Below, in pieces: positions 7,881 to 17,115 of a stretch of 64,000 nucleotides of DNA. The position numbers and the translations under genes were made by a program. The notes beneath the pieces are model-generated. The model had not been told where the DNA came from, made no database searches, and saw nothing but the letters and a program-made list of their open reading frames with translations. This DNA is from Modicisalibacter tunisiensis (GTDB taxonomy: Bacteria; Pseudomonadota; Gammaproteobacteria; Pseudomonadales; Halomonadaceae). The stretch's first letter is position 1. Each line of letters opens with the position of its first letter. The stretch covers positions 2,979,322 through 3,043,321 of the forward strand of contig NZ_JAGXFD010000001.1 in assembly GCF_020148005.1 (NCBI RefSeq). The letters run 5' to 3'.

Positions 7881-10055
7881 TCAGCGGGCGGCGGAGTCGC
7901 CGGTGGCCGGATAGAAACGTTCGCCGCCGGCAGCCATCTCGCGCAGCCGCTCGGTGGGCCGATACAGCGCGCCGTGCTCCTCGGCGAGACGGTCGGCCAG
8001 CGCCACGAAGGCCTCCAGGCCCATGGCGTCGATGTAGCGCAGCGCCCCGCCGCGGAACGGCGGGAAGCCGATGCCGTAGATCAGCGCCGTGTCGGCCTCG
8101 GCGGGCGTGCCGACGATGCCGTCCTCCAGGCAGCGCACCGTCTCCAGGCACAGCGGCACCATCAGGTGCGCGATGATGGTCTCGTCATCCAGCTCGCGGG
8201 TGTCCTGAACGCTCTCGGCGACCAGGGCGCGCGCCTCCTCGTCGCGGACCTTGCGCGGCTTGCCCTTGCGGTCCTCCTCGTAGCGATAGAAGCCGCGCGA
8301 GTTCTTCTGGCCGAGGCGGCCGTCGTCGACCAGCCGTGCGACCACGGAGCCGTCCTGCTGGGCCATGCGATCGGGGAAGCCCTCGGCGAGCACCTCGGCC
8401 GCGTGCCGCGCGGTGTCGAGCCCTACCACATCGAGCAGGTACGCCGGCCCCATCGGCCAGCCGAAGCCCTCCATCACCTTGTCGACGTGCTCGTAGTCGG
8501 CGCCCTGCGCCAGCAGCCGCTCGAAGCCGCCGAAATAGGGGAACAGCACCCGATTGACCAGAAAGCCCGGGCAATCATTGACCACGATCGGCGTCTTGCC
8601 CATGCGCCGGGCATAGGCCACCGTGGCGGCCACCGCCTCGTCGCCGGTGTGCTCGCCGCGGATCACCTCGACCAGCGGCATGCGATGCACCGGGTTGAAG
8701 AAGTGCATGCCGCAGAACCTCTCGGGGCGCTTCAGGGCCTTCGCCAGGCGCGAGATGGAGATGGTGGAGGTGTTGCTGGCCAGGATCGCGCCCTCGCCGA
8801 CCGCCGCCTCGACCTCGCCGAGCACCGCCGTCTTCACGTCGGGGTTCTCGACCACCGCCTCGACCACCAGGTCCACCGTGCCGAAATCGCCGTAGGACAG
8901 CGTCGGGCGGATGCCGGTGAGGCGTTCCGCCATGGTCGCCGTATCCAGCTTGCCACGCTCGACCTGCTTGACGAACAGCTTGCGGGCCTCCTTGAGCCCC
9001 AGCTGGATCGCCTCCTCGCGGATGTCCTTCATCAGGATCGGCACGCCCTTCGACGCGCTCTGGTAGGCGATGCCGCCCCCCATGATCCCCGCGCCCAGCA
9101 CGGCGGCCTGGTTCAGCTCGGGAGCCTGCTTCTCGTAGGCACCGGCCTTCTTCTTGACCTGCTGGTCGTTGAGGAACAGCCCCACCAGGTTGTAGCAGAC
9201 ATCGGTCAGCGCCAGCTTCGCGAAGGCCTTCGCCTCGATGGCCTGGGCGCGCTCCCGGGACTCGCCGGCCCCCTTCTGGACCACCTTGACCGCCTCGACC
9301 GGTGCCGGATAGTGCCGTCCGGCCTTGCCGGCCACATAGCCCTTGGCGGTCTCGAAGGCCATCATCTGCTCGACGCCGTTGAGCCCCAGCGGACCGGTCT
9401 TCATCGCCCGCCGCGCCTGGTGGTCGAGTTCGCCCCGCGCGGCGCGCTTGAGGATGTCGCGGGCGGCCTCCAGCAGTTCCTCGGCAGGCAGCACGGCGTC
9501 CACCGCACCGATGCGCAGCGCCTCGGCGGCCTTGTTCTGGGTACCGCCGGCGATCCACTCGATGGCGTTGTCGGCCCCCACCAGGCGCGGCAGCCGCACG
9601 CAGCCGCCCCAGCCCGGCAGGATGCCCAGCCGGGTCTCGGGCAGGCCGACCTCGGCCTTCTCCGCCATGACCCGGAAGTCGGTGGTCAGGGTGATCTCGA
9701 AACCGCCGCCCAGCGCCAGGCCGTTGATCGCCGAGACGCTGGGAAACGGCAGGTCCTCCAGACGGTTGAACAGCGCATGCACGGTCTGGTTCATCTCGAC
9801 CAGATAGTCCTCGCCCTTGGCGAACAGGCCGTGAAACTCGGTGATGTCGGCACCGACGATGAAGGCGGACTTGGCGCTGGCCAGGATCAGGCCGGTCAGG
9901 TTCGGCGCCGCCTCGATGGCGCCGACGGCCTCCTCCAGCTCACCGATCACCCGGCTGGACAGGGTGTTGACCGACTCGCCCTCCCGATCGAATGTCAGGG
10001 TGGCGATGCCGTCGCCATCCGTCGTCACCGATAACGCACTGCCTTGATAGAGCAT
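7881..10055 (-). CDS. fadB: Multifunctional fatty acid oxidation complex subunit alpha
   Basis: The protein has 724 residues, close to E. coli FadB (729). An N-terminal enoyl-CoA hydratase/isomerase domain (about 1-190) contains [10 protein letters not shown] and [15 protein letters not shown]. The 3-hydroxyacyl-CoA dehydrogenase part has the NAD-binding [12 protein letters not shown] near residue 320 and [17 protein letters not shown] near 450. The start is MLYQG at 10055, matching FadB N-termini, although the frame is open 29 codons upstream. A PsrA/FadR-like palindrome lies 32 bp before the start codon, suggesting repression relieved by long-chain acyl-CoA. Confidence 0.96.
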   Translation of the reverse strand: MLYQGSALSVTTDGDGIATLTFDREGESVNTLSSRVIGELEEAVGAIEAAPNLTGLILASAKSAFIVGADITEFHGLFAKGEDYLVEMNQTVHALFNRLEDLPFPSVSAINGLALGGGFEITLTTDFRVMAEKAEVGLPETRLGILPGWGGCVRLPRLVGADNAIEWIAGGTQNKAAEALRIGAVDAVLPAEELLEAARDILKRAARGELDHQARRAMKTGPLGLNGVEQMMAFETAKGYVAGKAGRHYPAPVEAVKVVQKGAGESRERAQAIEAKAFAKLALTDVCYNLVGLFLNDQQVKKKAGAYEKQAPELNQAAVLGAGIMGGGIAYQSASKGVPILMKDIREEAIQLGLKEARKLFVKQVERGKLDTATMAERLTGIRPTLSYGDFGTVDLVVEAVVENPDVKTAVLGEVEAAVGEGAILASNTSTISISRLAKALKRPERFCGMHFFNPVHRMPLVEVIRGEHTGDEAVAATVAYARRMGKTPIVVNDCPGFLVNRVLFPYFGGFERLLAQGADYEHVDKVMEGFGWPMGPAYLLDVVGLDTARHAAEVLAEGFPDRMAQQDGSVVARLVDDGRLGQKNSRGFYRYEEDRKGKPRKVRDEEARALVAESVQDTRELDDETIIAHLMVPLCLETVRCLEDGIVGTPAEADTALIYGIGFPPFRGGALRYIDAMGLEAFVALADRLAEEHGALYRPTERLREMAAGGERFYPATGDSAAR

Positions 10056-10086
10056 GGACCGATCTCCGCGGTTGGAAGGAAAGGCA

Positions 10087-10104
10087 TTCATACAAGCGTT
10101 TGAA
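10087..10104 (-). promoter_or_regulatory. PsrA-type operator upstream of fadBA
   Basis: On the minus strand the 18-mer reads TTCAAACGCTTGTATGAA, an imperfect palindrome. It fits the published PsrA pattern (G/C)AAAC-N2-4-GTTT(G/C) with one mismatch. Two similar sites precede the acyl-CoA dehydrogenase gene at 59.1-59.2 kb. Which TetR protein binds is not shown by the sequence. Confidence 0.65.
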
Positions 10105-10254
10105 TACGTCCTAGCTTGGCGCACCCGCCGTGGCCGCGTCAAGCCTCGCCCGCCACACCGCCCCGAGCGTCGCCATCGGGCGACTCCCGGTGAGCGGGCA
10201 CACCTGCTAGGATGCGCGCCTCATGCATCATGACCCGAACACACTGGCCCCGTC

Positions 10255-11382
10255 ATGACCCCAGCCGCACCCTCACGTCTGCTGCGCCTGCATCAGTTCA
10301 CCGAACAGGCGGTGCAGCATCTGCGTCCCTACGCCTGGCTATGGCCGCCCGTCGCCTTCCTGATCGGCGCACTGAGCTTCCTGCTGGTCGACCGCCAGCA
10401 GTCCCTGGGCGCCTTCCTGGCCCTGGGGCTGCTGCTGGCCTGGGTACTGCTGCTGTCGGAGAGCCTCATCGGCCGGCTGCTGGCCCGGCGCGGCTACCCG
10501 ACCCTGCCCCGCGGCGTGACCACCTTCATCGCGCAGATGATTCATCAGGAGACGCTGTTCTTCACCCTGCCCTTCCTGCTGGCCACCACGGTCTGGCGCA
10601 GCGGCCAGGCCCTGTTCACCCTCGCCATGGTCGGCTGCGGGCTGCTGTCGATCCTCGACCCGCTCTACTTCCGCCTCGCCGAGCGCCATCGCTGGCTGTA
10701 TTTCGCCTTTCACGCGCTGTGCGTCTTCCTGGTGATCCTGGTGACGCTGCCCATCATGCTGCACCTGACCACCGGCGAGACGCTGCTGCTCGCCGTGCTG
10801 GCCACCATGGTGTTCAGCCTGCCGAGCCTGGTGCACCTGCTTCAGCCGCGCGGCCTGCTGCGCTGGCTGGCGATGCTGGGGCTGGCCATGCTGCTGGGGG
10901 CCGGCGCCTGGGCCGGGCGCGCCTGGATTCCGCCGGCGACGCTGTGGATCACCGGCAGCGCCCTGTCGCCCGGCTTCGACGTCCCGCACCGCCGTCCCGT
11001 GGAGTCCATGGCCCTGACCGAAGCCAACCTGCAGAAACGCGGGCTCTATGCCTATACCGCCATTCGCGCCCCGCGCGGGCTGCGCGAGAAGGTCTACCAC
11101 GTCTGGCGTCACGACGGAAAAATCATCGACCGCATTCCACTGATCATTCACGGTGGGCGTGACGGCGGCTATCGCGCCTGGACCCACAAGCAGCACTTCC
11201 CCGAGGCCGCCGCCGGGCGCTGGCGGATCGACGTGATGACCGCCACCGGGCAACGTCTGGGGGTCATCCGCTTCTCGGTCGTCGAGGAGGCGCGCCAGGC
11301 CGGCCGGGCCGACGGCCGGATCCGCTCCCCGGCAGGCGTGCCGGGGCTCGACCTGCGTCGGCTGATTCCCGACGCGGACTGA
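10255..11382 (+). CDS. DUF5924/DUF2914 integral membrane protein
   Basis: This 375-residue protein has roughly seven hydrophobic segments between residues 25 and 225, followed by a soluble C-terminal domain (about 245-350). That domain has the DUF2914 pattern: VYHVWRHDGK, IPLIIHGGRDGGYRAW, GRWRIDVMTATGQRLG. The layout is that of DUF5924 family proteins. The function is unknown; the inner-membrane location is inferred from hydrophobicity. The gene is divergent from fadB and is followed 54 bp later by slyA on the same strand. Confidence 0.85.
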   Translation: MTPAAPSRLLRLHQFTEQAVQHLRPYAWLWPPVAFLIGALSFLLVDRQQSLGAFLALGLLLAWVLLLSESLIGRLLARRGYPTLPRGVTTFIAQMIHQETLFFTLPFLLATTVWRSGQALFTLAMVGCGLLSILDPLYFRLAERHRWLYFAFHALCVFLVILVTLPIMLHLTTGETLLLAVLATMVFSLPSLVHLLQPRGLLRWLAMLGLAMLLGAGAWAGRAWIPPATLWITGSALSPGFDVPHRRPVESMALTEANLQKRGLYAYTAIRAPRGLREKVYHVWRHDGKIIDRIPLIIHGGRDGGYRAWTHKQHFPEAAAGRWRIDVMTATGQRLGVIRFSVVEEARQAGRADGRIRSPAGVPGLDLRRLIPDAD

Positions 11383-11436
11383 CATCGAATCGCTCAAGGG
11401 GGGTTGCATTACCCGGCAGTTCCCGGAGAATCAAGC

Positions 11437-11919
11437 ATGAAATTAGCCTGCGAAACGACAAATCCAATGCCTGAAACTATCGGATTCAAGCTCACGCGCC
11501 TGGCGCGCATCTGGCGCGCCATCATCGACGAGCGGCTGGCGCCGCTGGAGCTGACCCAGACCCGCTGGGTGACCCTCTACCATCTCTGGCAGATGGGCGA
11601 TGGCCAGCCGCAGTGCGACCTGGCCCGCGCCATCGGCGTCGAGGCGCCCTCGCTGGTGCGCACGCTCGACCAGCTGGCCGAACAGGGGCTGGTCGAGCGC
11701 CGCCCGTCTCCCGAGGACCGTCGCACCAAGCAGGTCTTCCTCACGCAGCAGGCCACGCCGCTGCTGGAGCAGATCGACACCATCGTCACCCAGGCGCGTA
11801 CCGAGATGCTGGCCGGCATCGCCCAGCAGGACCTGGAAGTCCTCGACGAACTGCTGACTCGCGTCGAAAGCAATGCCCTGCGCCTGCAGACCCGCAAGCC
11901 GGGCAGCGACGACTGCTGA
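11437..11919 (+). CDS. slyA: SlyA-type MarR-family transcriptional regulator
   Basis: The protein has 160 residues. The segment RLARIWRAIIDERLAPLELTQTRWVTL and the wing EAPSLVRTLDQL-x-x-x-GLVERRPSPEDRRTKQVFLT match enterobacterial SlyA closely. SlyA binds DNA as a dimer, often countering H-NS-type silencing or responding to small aromatic ligands. The start at 11437 is chosen because GGAGAA lies 7 nt upstream; a second ATG 11 codons later would remove residues that precede the conserved region. Confidence 0.88.
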   Translation: MKLACETTNPMPETIGFKLTRLARIWRAIIDERLAPLELTQTRWVTLYHLWQMGDGQPQCDLARAIGVEAPSLVRTLDQLAEQGLVERRPSPEDRRTKQVFLTQQATPLLEQIDTIVTQARTEMLAGIAQQDLEVLDELLTRVESNALRLQTRKPGSDDC

Positions 11920-11952
11920 CACCCGCGCGGCCCGCCTCCCGGGGCCGCCGAT

Positions 11953-12474
11953 CTAGCACGGCGCGTCGGGCGGCCCCCGTCGTGCCTCATTGCCGGCCAG
12001 GGCATCACGCAGCGTGCCCAGCCGAGCATCGAGTGCCTCGAACGCCGCCGCCGGCTGCGATTCCCGCCACCACAGCCACAGGAAGTCGCGGGTCGACTCC
12101 AGCACCAGGGCATCCCCGGGCAGCTGCGCCAGCACCGCCTCCAGCGCCACACGTTGCTCCTGCGTGAGCGGCCGCAGTGGCTCGATCCGCCAGCGCCAGC
12201 CCTCGGCGCACGGTTTGAGCGCCTCGCTGGCGTGGGAGTCCCGCACGGCGACACAGCGCGGCCCGGGAGTCGTCTGCGGGTAGCGCCAGCGATAGGCGAC
12301 CAGCCCCCCTTCCGGCTGGTGCAGCGGCGGCTTGCCGAAATGCACCGACACGCCCGCCTCGCGCGCCGCTTCGCGCAGCCCCACGAGGCGCCGCTCGCGC
12401 GGCGAGGGACGCAGCCACACCACCGGCGACAGCATCGCCAGCAGCGCCAGTCCCAGGACCAGCCAGAAGGTCAT
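11953..12474 (-). CDS. Hypothetical single-pass membrane protein
   Basis: This protein of 173 residues is not recognised. It begins with one hydrophobic helix (residues 2-21), then a basic stretch (RPSPRERR), then a soluble domain with a conserved-looking GGLVAYRWRYP segment, several tryptophans, and a C-terminal predicted helix (about 105-160). This suggests an inner-membrane anchor with a cytosolic domain. It is convergent with slyA and divergent from the universal stress protein gene. Confidence 0.6.
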   Translation of the reverse strand: MTFWLVLGLALLAMLSPVVWLRPSPRERRLVGLREAAREAGVSVHFGKPPLHQPEGGLVAYRWRYPQTTPGPRCVAVRDSHASEALKPCAEGWRWRIEPLRPLTQEQRVALEAVLAQLPGDALVLESTRDFLWLWWRESQPAAAFEALDARLGTLRDALAGNEARRGPPDAPC

Positions 12475-12568
12475 CGAAATCTCCTAAAACGTTGATATGG
12501 GTCGTTGTGAAGCACAAAACGACGCCGTAGAGTGAAGTCGACCATTCGTCGACAAGGGAGGGCTTCCC

Positions 12569-13027
12569 ATGAGCAATGAATACCATCACGTCCTGGTGGC
12601 GGTGGACCTCACCAAGGATTCCCACAGGGTTCTCGAGCGCGCCATTCCCATCGCGCGCCGCAACAACGCCAAGCTGTCGGTGATTCACACCCTGGAGCCG
12701 CTGGGCTTCGCCTACGGCGGCGACATCCCCATGGACCTGACCAGCATCCAGGATCAGCTCGACGAGCATGCCAAGAGCCGCCTGGCCGAGGTCGCCGACC
12801 CCCATGACGTCCCCCGCGAGGATCAGCATGTGGTGGTGGGCATGCCGGACACCGAGATCCACCGCTTCTCCAAGGAAAACGACGTCGACCTGATCGTGGT
12901 CGGCTCCCACGGTCGTCACGGCTTCGCGCTGCTGCTGGGCTCCACCTCCACCGGCGTGCTGCACGGCGCCGAATGCGACGTGCTGGCGGTTCGCGTCGGC
13001 AAGGAAGGCGAAGAGACCGCCGAGTAA
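12569..13027 (+). CDS. Universal stress protein (UspA family)
   Basis: The protein has 152 residues. It shows the Usp fold: N-terminal HHVLVAVDLTKDS, a central A-x-x-x-x-A-K-L-S-V-I-H-T-L strand, and C-terminal DLIVVGSHGRHGFALLLGSTS. The glycine spacing in the last motif is close to, but one residue short of, the ATP-binding G-2x-G-9x-G(S/T) pattern, so nucleotide binding is uncertain. The ATG follows AAGGGAGG. It is a single-gene unit ended by the hairpin shared with uup. Confidence 0.9.
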   Translation: MSNEYHHVLVAVDLTKDSHRVLERAIPIARRNNAKLSVIHTLEPLGFAYGGDIPMDLTSIQDQLDEHAKSRLAEVADPHDVPREDQHVVVGMPDTEIHRFSKENDVDLIVVGSHGRHGFALLLGSTSTGVLHGAECDVLAVRVGKEGEETAE

Positions 13028-13037
13028 CGTCTTCGCG

Positions 13038-13062
13038 GGCCCCGGCGCCAGTCGCCGGGGCC
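13038..13062. terminator. GC-rich hairpin between usp and uup
   Basis: A 10-bp perfect stem, GGCCCCGGCG (13038-13047) and CGCCGGGGCC (13053-13062), closes a CCAGT loop between two convergent genes. It has no T-run, so intrinsic termination is likely but not certain. Confidence 0.55.
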
Positions 13063-13068
13063 GCCGGC

Positions 13069-14994
13069 TCAGGCATCGCCGTCGGTCATCGCCTCCAGTT
13101 CCATCCAGCGTTCCATCGCCGCATCCAGTTCCGCCTGCTTGGCGGTCAGCGCCTCCAGCGTCGCGGTCACCGCGCTCGCCTCCTGCTGGTAGAAGCCCGG
13201 GTCCCCCACCTGTTTCTCGAAGTCGGCGATCTCCGCCTCCAGCGCCTCGATGGTCGCCGGCAGCGCGTCCAGCTCCCGCTGCAGCTTGTAGGACAGCTTG
13301 ACCGGGCGCCGGGCGCCGCGCTCGGGCGCGGCGGCCTCGGTGGCGGGCACTGCCTCGCTGGCGGGTTCGGCCGTGCGTCGGGCGGTGTCGAAGACCCAGG
13401 GCGCCGGCGGCAACTTGCCGCCCTGGCGGATCCAGTCGCTGTACCCGCCGACATAGGCCCTGACCCGACCGTCGCCCTCGAAGGCCAGCACGTCGGTCAC
13501 CACGTTGTCCATGAATTCCCGGTCGTGGGAGACCAGCAGCAGCGTGCCCGGGAAGTCGAGCAGCAGCTCCTCGAGCAGCTCCAGCGTCTCGACGTCGAGA
13601 TCGTTGGTCGGCTCGTCGAGCACCAGCACGTTGGCCGGCTGGGTGAACAGCTTGGCCAGCAGCAGCCGGTTGGACTCGCCGCCCGACAGCGCCTTGACCG
13701 GCTGGCGAGCGCGCTCGGGGGTGAACAGGAAGTCCTGCAGGTAGCTGATGACGTGGCGATCCTTGCCGCCGATCGTCACCCGATCGCGCCCCTGGGCGAC
13801 GTTGTCGTAGACGCTCTTCTCGAGTTCGAGGCCGGCGCGCAGCTGGTCGAAGTACGCCACCTGCAGGTTGGTGCCCAGGCGTACCTGCCCCTCGGTGGGC
13901 TCGAGCTCGCCGAGCAGGATCTTGAGCAGCGTCGTCTTGCCGGCGCCGTTGCGCCCGATCAGCCCCACCCGGTCGCCGCGCTGGATCTCCAGGTTCAGGT
14001 CACGGATGATCCAGTCATCGCCATAGCGCTGGCTGACGCCGGTCAGCTCGACGACCCGCTTGCCGCTGCGCTCGCCGGTATCGACGCGGATCGTCGCCCG
14101 CCCCTGGCGCTCGCGCCGCTCGGCCCGGTCCCGGCGCATCTGCTCGAGCGCACGCACACGCCCCTCGTTGCGGGTCCGGCGGGCCTTGATGCCCTGACGA
14201 ATCCAGGCTTCCTCCTGGGCCAGCTTCTTGTCGAACTCGGCGTTCTCGCGCGCCTCGACCTCCAGCTCGTGGGTCTTCTGCGCCTGGTAGCGCGCGTAGT
14301 CGCCCGGATAGCGCCCCAGCCGGCCGCGATCGAGCTCCAGAATGTTGGTGGCCAGGCGCGACAGGAAGGCCCGGTCGTGGGTGATGAACAGCACGGCGCC
14401 GGGGAAGGCGGCCAGCTGTTCCTCGAGCCAGGTGATGGTATCCAGATCGAGATGGTTGGTGGGCTCGTCGAGCAGCAGCAGATCGGGCTCGGCGACCAGC
14501 GCCCGGGCCAGCGCCACACGCCGCCGCCAGCCACCCGACAGCTCGGACATGGGCGCATCCTCGGGCAGGCCCAGGCGCGTCAGCACGGTGTCGATGCGCT
14601 GATGGAACGACCAGCCGTCGATCGACTCGAGCTCGGTCTGCAGCTGCGCCAGCCGCGCCATGTCCGGTTCGGCCGACTGCACCAGATGATGGTACTCGGC
14701 GAGTAGCGTGCCGGCCCGGGGCAACCCCTGGGCCACCACATCGAAGATCGTCTCGCCGCTGGCCGCGGGCAGGTCCTGGGCCAGCACGCCGACGCGCAGC
14801 CCGGGAGCTCGCCAGACCTGGCCGTCATCGGGGAGAATCTCGCCGCTGATCAGCTTGAGCAGGGTCGACTTGCCGGTGCCGTTGCGGCCGACCAGCGCCA
14901 GACGCTCGCCCTTTTCCAGGACCAGGTCGGCGCCGTCGAGCAGCACATGCGGCCCGTAGGCCAGATGCAACTGTTCCAGACGTAGCAGTGTCAC
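13069..14994 (-). CDS. uup: ABC-F family ATPase Uup
   Basis: This 641-residue cytosolic ATPase has two ABC cassettes and no membrane segment. Cassette 1 has Walker A GRNGTGKST, LSGGWRRR and LLLLDEPTNHLD. Cassette 2 has GRNGAGKTT, LSGGESNR and VLVLDEPTNDLD. A charged C-terminal region (about 560-641) is predicted to be coiled coil, which distinguishes Uup from EttA and YheS. Uup is linked to ribosome function and to suppressing transposon excision. The gene is convergent with usp and divergent from tatD. Confidence 0.93.
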   Translation of the reverse strand: MTLLRLEQLHLAYGPHVLLDGADLVLEKGERLALVGRNGTGKSTLLKLISGEILPDDGQVWRAPGLRVGVLAQDLPAASGETIFDVVAQGLPRAGTLLAEYHHLVQSAEPDMARLAQLQTELESIDGWSFHQRIDTVLTRLGLPEDAPMSELSGGWRRRVALARALVAEPDLLLLDEPTNHLDLDTITWLEEQLAAFPGAVLFITHDRAFLSRLATNILELDRGRLGRYPGDYARYQAQKTHELEVEARENAEFDKKLAQEEAWIRQGIKARRTRNEGRVRALEQMRRDRAERRERQGRATIRVDTGERSGKRVVELTGVSQRYGDDWIIRDLNLEIQRGDRVGLIGRNGAGKTTLLKILLGELEPTEGQVRLGTNLQVAYFDQLRAGLELEKSVYDNVAQGRDRVTIGGKDRHVISYLQDFLFTPERARQPVKALSGGESNRLLLAKLFTQPANVLVLDEPTNDLDVETLELLEELLLDFPGTLLLVSHDREFMDNVVTDVLAFEGDGRVRAYVGGYSDWIRQGGKLPPAPWVFDTARRTAEPASEAVPATEAAAPERGARRPVKLSYKLQRELDALPATIEALEAEIADFEKQVGDPGFYQQEASAVTATLEALTAKQAELDAAMERWMELEAMTDGDA

Positions 14995-15110
14995 GCACTA
15001 CCTCACTTCGGGGGATGTCAGAAACGCCCAGTGTAACGCACCCGGTCAGCGCTGTGGCGGGGCCGGTCATCGCGTTACAATGCGCGCCACCATGATTCAA
15101 GGAGCGGCGC

Positions 15111-15974
15111 ATGTCTGATTTGCCCGATATCCGCGACGATTCTCCCCTGCCGGAAGCGCTGCGCTTCCGGGCACCGGCCCCGCTGGTGGACATCGGCGCC
15201 AACCTCACCCACGACAGCTTCAGCCGCGACGGCGAGGCAGTGATCGAGCGCGCCCGAGCGGCCGGTGTCGAGACGCTGATCGTCACCGGCACCGATCAGC
15301 GTCACGCCCGCCAGGCGATCGAACTCGCGGAACACCACACCGGGCTGTACGCCACGGCCGGCATTCACCCGCATGAAGCCAGCCAGTGGAATGCCGAACT
15401 GGCCGCGGCCTTTGCCGAACTCCATCGCCATCCGGCGGTGGTTGCCGTCGGCGAATGCGGCCTCGACTTCAACCGCAACTTCTCGACACCCGCCGAGCAG
15501 GAGCGGGCCTTCGAGGCGCAGCTCACGCTGGCCGCCGAGAACGGGCTGCCGCTGTTTCTTCACGAACGCGACGCCGGCCGGCGCATGCTCGAGATGCTCA
15601 CGGCCTGGCGCGACGATATCCGCGATGCGGTGGTGCACTGCTTCACCGGCGAGCGCGAGGTACTGCACGGCTACCTGGATCTCGACCTGCACGTGGGGCT
15701 GACCGGCTGGCTGTGCGACGAGCGCCGCGGCCATCACCTGCGCGAGCTGCTCGCCGACATCCCGCTGAACCGGCTGATGGTCGAGACCGACTGCCCCTAT
15801 CTGCTGCCGCGCAACCTGCCCGCCAAGCCCCGGGCGCGCCGTCATGAACCGGCGCTGCTGCCGTGGATCGTCGCGGAGATCGCCCACTGGCGTGGCGACA
15901 CGGCGCTGACGGTCGCCCGCGAGACCACCGCCACCGCCCGCCGTTTCTTTCAGCTCGAGGAGAACGTCCGATGA
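15111..15974 (+). CDS. tatD: TatD-family metal-dependent hydrolase (3'-5' DNA/RNA exonuclease)
   Basis: This 287-residue TIM-barrel protein has an N-terminal extension of about 25 residues before LVDIGANLTHDSF. Metal-binding segments typical of TatD are GIHPHE, VAVGECGLDFNRNFS, LPLFLHERDA, VVHCFTG and VETDCPYLLPR. FNRNFSTPAEQ favours TatD proper over YcfH or YjjV. It overlaps the next gene by 4 bp (ATGA), suggesting translational coupling. Confidence 0.93.
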   Translation: MSDLPDIRDDSPLPEALRFRAPAPLVDIGANLTHDSFSRDGEAVIERARAAGVETLIVTGTDQRHARQAIELAEHHTGLYATAGIHPHEASQWNAELAAAFAELHRHPAVVAVGECGLDFNRNFSTPAEQERAFEAQLTLAAENGLPLFLHERDAGRRMLEMLTAWRDDIRDAVVHCFTGEREVLHGYLDLDLHVGLTGWLCDERRGHHLRELLADIPLNRLMVETDCPYLLPRNLPAKPRARRHEPALLPWIVAEIAHWRGDTALTVARETTATARRFFQLEENVR

Positions 15975-16453
15975 GCGACTTTCCCGGCTTCATCGCCGTC
16001 GAGACCGGCGAGGAAGACGCCCTGCCACTGGCCATCGCCTGGGCGCTGCCCGACGGCCAGATCAAGCACACCCTGATCCAGCCCGACGATGACTGGCTCG
16101 GCGAGGAGCTCGCCGCGCTCGGCGACTACAGCCTGGACGAACTGCGTACCTTCGGCGTCAGCCCGCTCGATGTGCTCAAGGAACTCGAGGGCGATCACTT
16201 CAGCACCACGCTCTACACCACGGGCATCAGCGACGACGAGGCGGCGCTGTCACGGATTTTCGACACTTTCGGCGTCGATCCCTTCGTGGAGCTGGCGCCG
16301 GTGGCGAGCCTCTACCCCGACCTGCAACCGGGCGAATGGGAGCGGGCGCGCAATGACCTGTTCGGTGAACTCGGCCTCGAGCCGCTGCGCGCCGACCATG
16401 AGGTGCAGGTCATGCTCTACCTGCACCAGCGCCTGATCGACAGCGTCTCGTGA
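15971..16453 (+). CDS. Hypothetical acidic protein, possibly a degenerate exonuclease fold
   Basis: This protein of 160 residues is strongly acidic. The start overlaps the tatD stop (ATGA), with GAGGAGAAC upstream. FIAVETGEEDALPLAIAWALPDG resembles the first strands of DEDD 3'-5' exonucleases (D-x-E-T-T then I-E-I-A-W), but the first catalytic Asp is Ala here. Later segments SLDELRTFGVSPLDVL and EALARIF-like helices fit that fold only loosely. It is co-transcribed with tatD. Treat as unknown. Confidence 0.7.
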   Translation: MSDFPGFIAVETGEEDALPLAIAWALPDGQIKHTLIQPDDDWLGEELAALGDYSLDELRTFGVSPLDVLKELEGDHFSTTLYTTGISDDEAALSRIFDTFGVDPFVELAPVASLYPDLQPGEWERARNDLFGELGLEPLRADHEVQVMLYLHQRLIDSVS

Positions 16454-16465
16454 CCGCCAGCCGGG

Positions 16466-17002
16466 CTACCACCAGTGGTGCGGATAGCGGCGGTGCCGCG
16501 CCAGGTTGTTGACCAGCACGGCGACGCCCAGCATCAGCAGACAGCCCGCACCGACGGGCACAAAGGCGTACTGCCAGGTCAGGGCATGCAGCGCGTCGGA
16601 GCCAATCACCGCAATCAGCGCCGTGGCCCCGCCGGGCGGATGCAGAGTGTGGGTGAGCTGCATCACCAGGATCGCGGTGGACACCGCCACCGCGCCGGCC
16701 AGCCAGGTGTCGCCCAGCCACTGCCAGCAGGCGACGCCGATCAGCGCGGAGAGGACATTGCCGCCCAGCACGTTGCGCGGCTGGGCTAGCGGGCTCTCGG
16801 GGGCGGCATAGAGCAGGACCGAGGTGGCACCGAACGAGCCGATCATCAGCAGCGGCTGCACCGAGAACGACTGCTCGCTGATCGCCCCCACCCCCGCCAT
16901 GCCCAGGAAGGCGCCCAGCCAGGACCACAGCGCATCGCGCCATGGCGGACGCGGCCTGACGGCCGGCGCGCCCCGCATCTTTCCCAGGTAGTATCGAACC
17001 AT
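16466..17002 (-). CDS. HPP family integral membrane protein
   Basis: The protein has 178 residues with about four transmembrane helices and the family motif LTHTLHPPGGATALIAVIG near residue 120. HPP proteins sit in the inner or plastid membrane; some plant members are linked to nitrite transport, but no bacterial function is firm. The ATG at 17002 is preferred, with GAGGGAG upstream; a TTG nine codons earlier has no binding site. Confidence 0.88.
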   Translation of the reverse strand: MVRYYLGKMRGAPAVRPRPPWRDALWSWLGAFLGMAGVGAISEQSFSVQPLLMIGSFGATSVLLYAAPESPLAQPRNVLGGNVLSALIGVACWQWLGDTWLAGAVAVSTAILVMQLTHTLHPPGGATALIAVIGSDALHALTWQYAFVPVGAGCLLMLGVAVLVNNLARHRRYPHHWW

Positions 17003-17115
17003 GCGGCTTTCGCTCCCTCGACGTGACAAAGCGCGCTATCTTGCCAAGCCGGGGCCATGGCCGGGAAATACCGTTCGGTCATGGTGTTAGACCATCGACT
17101 TGCCTCGCATTCGCC

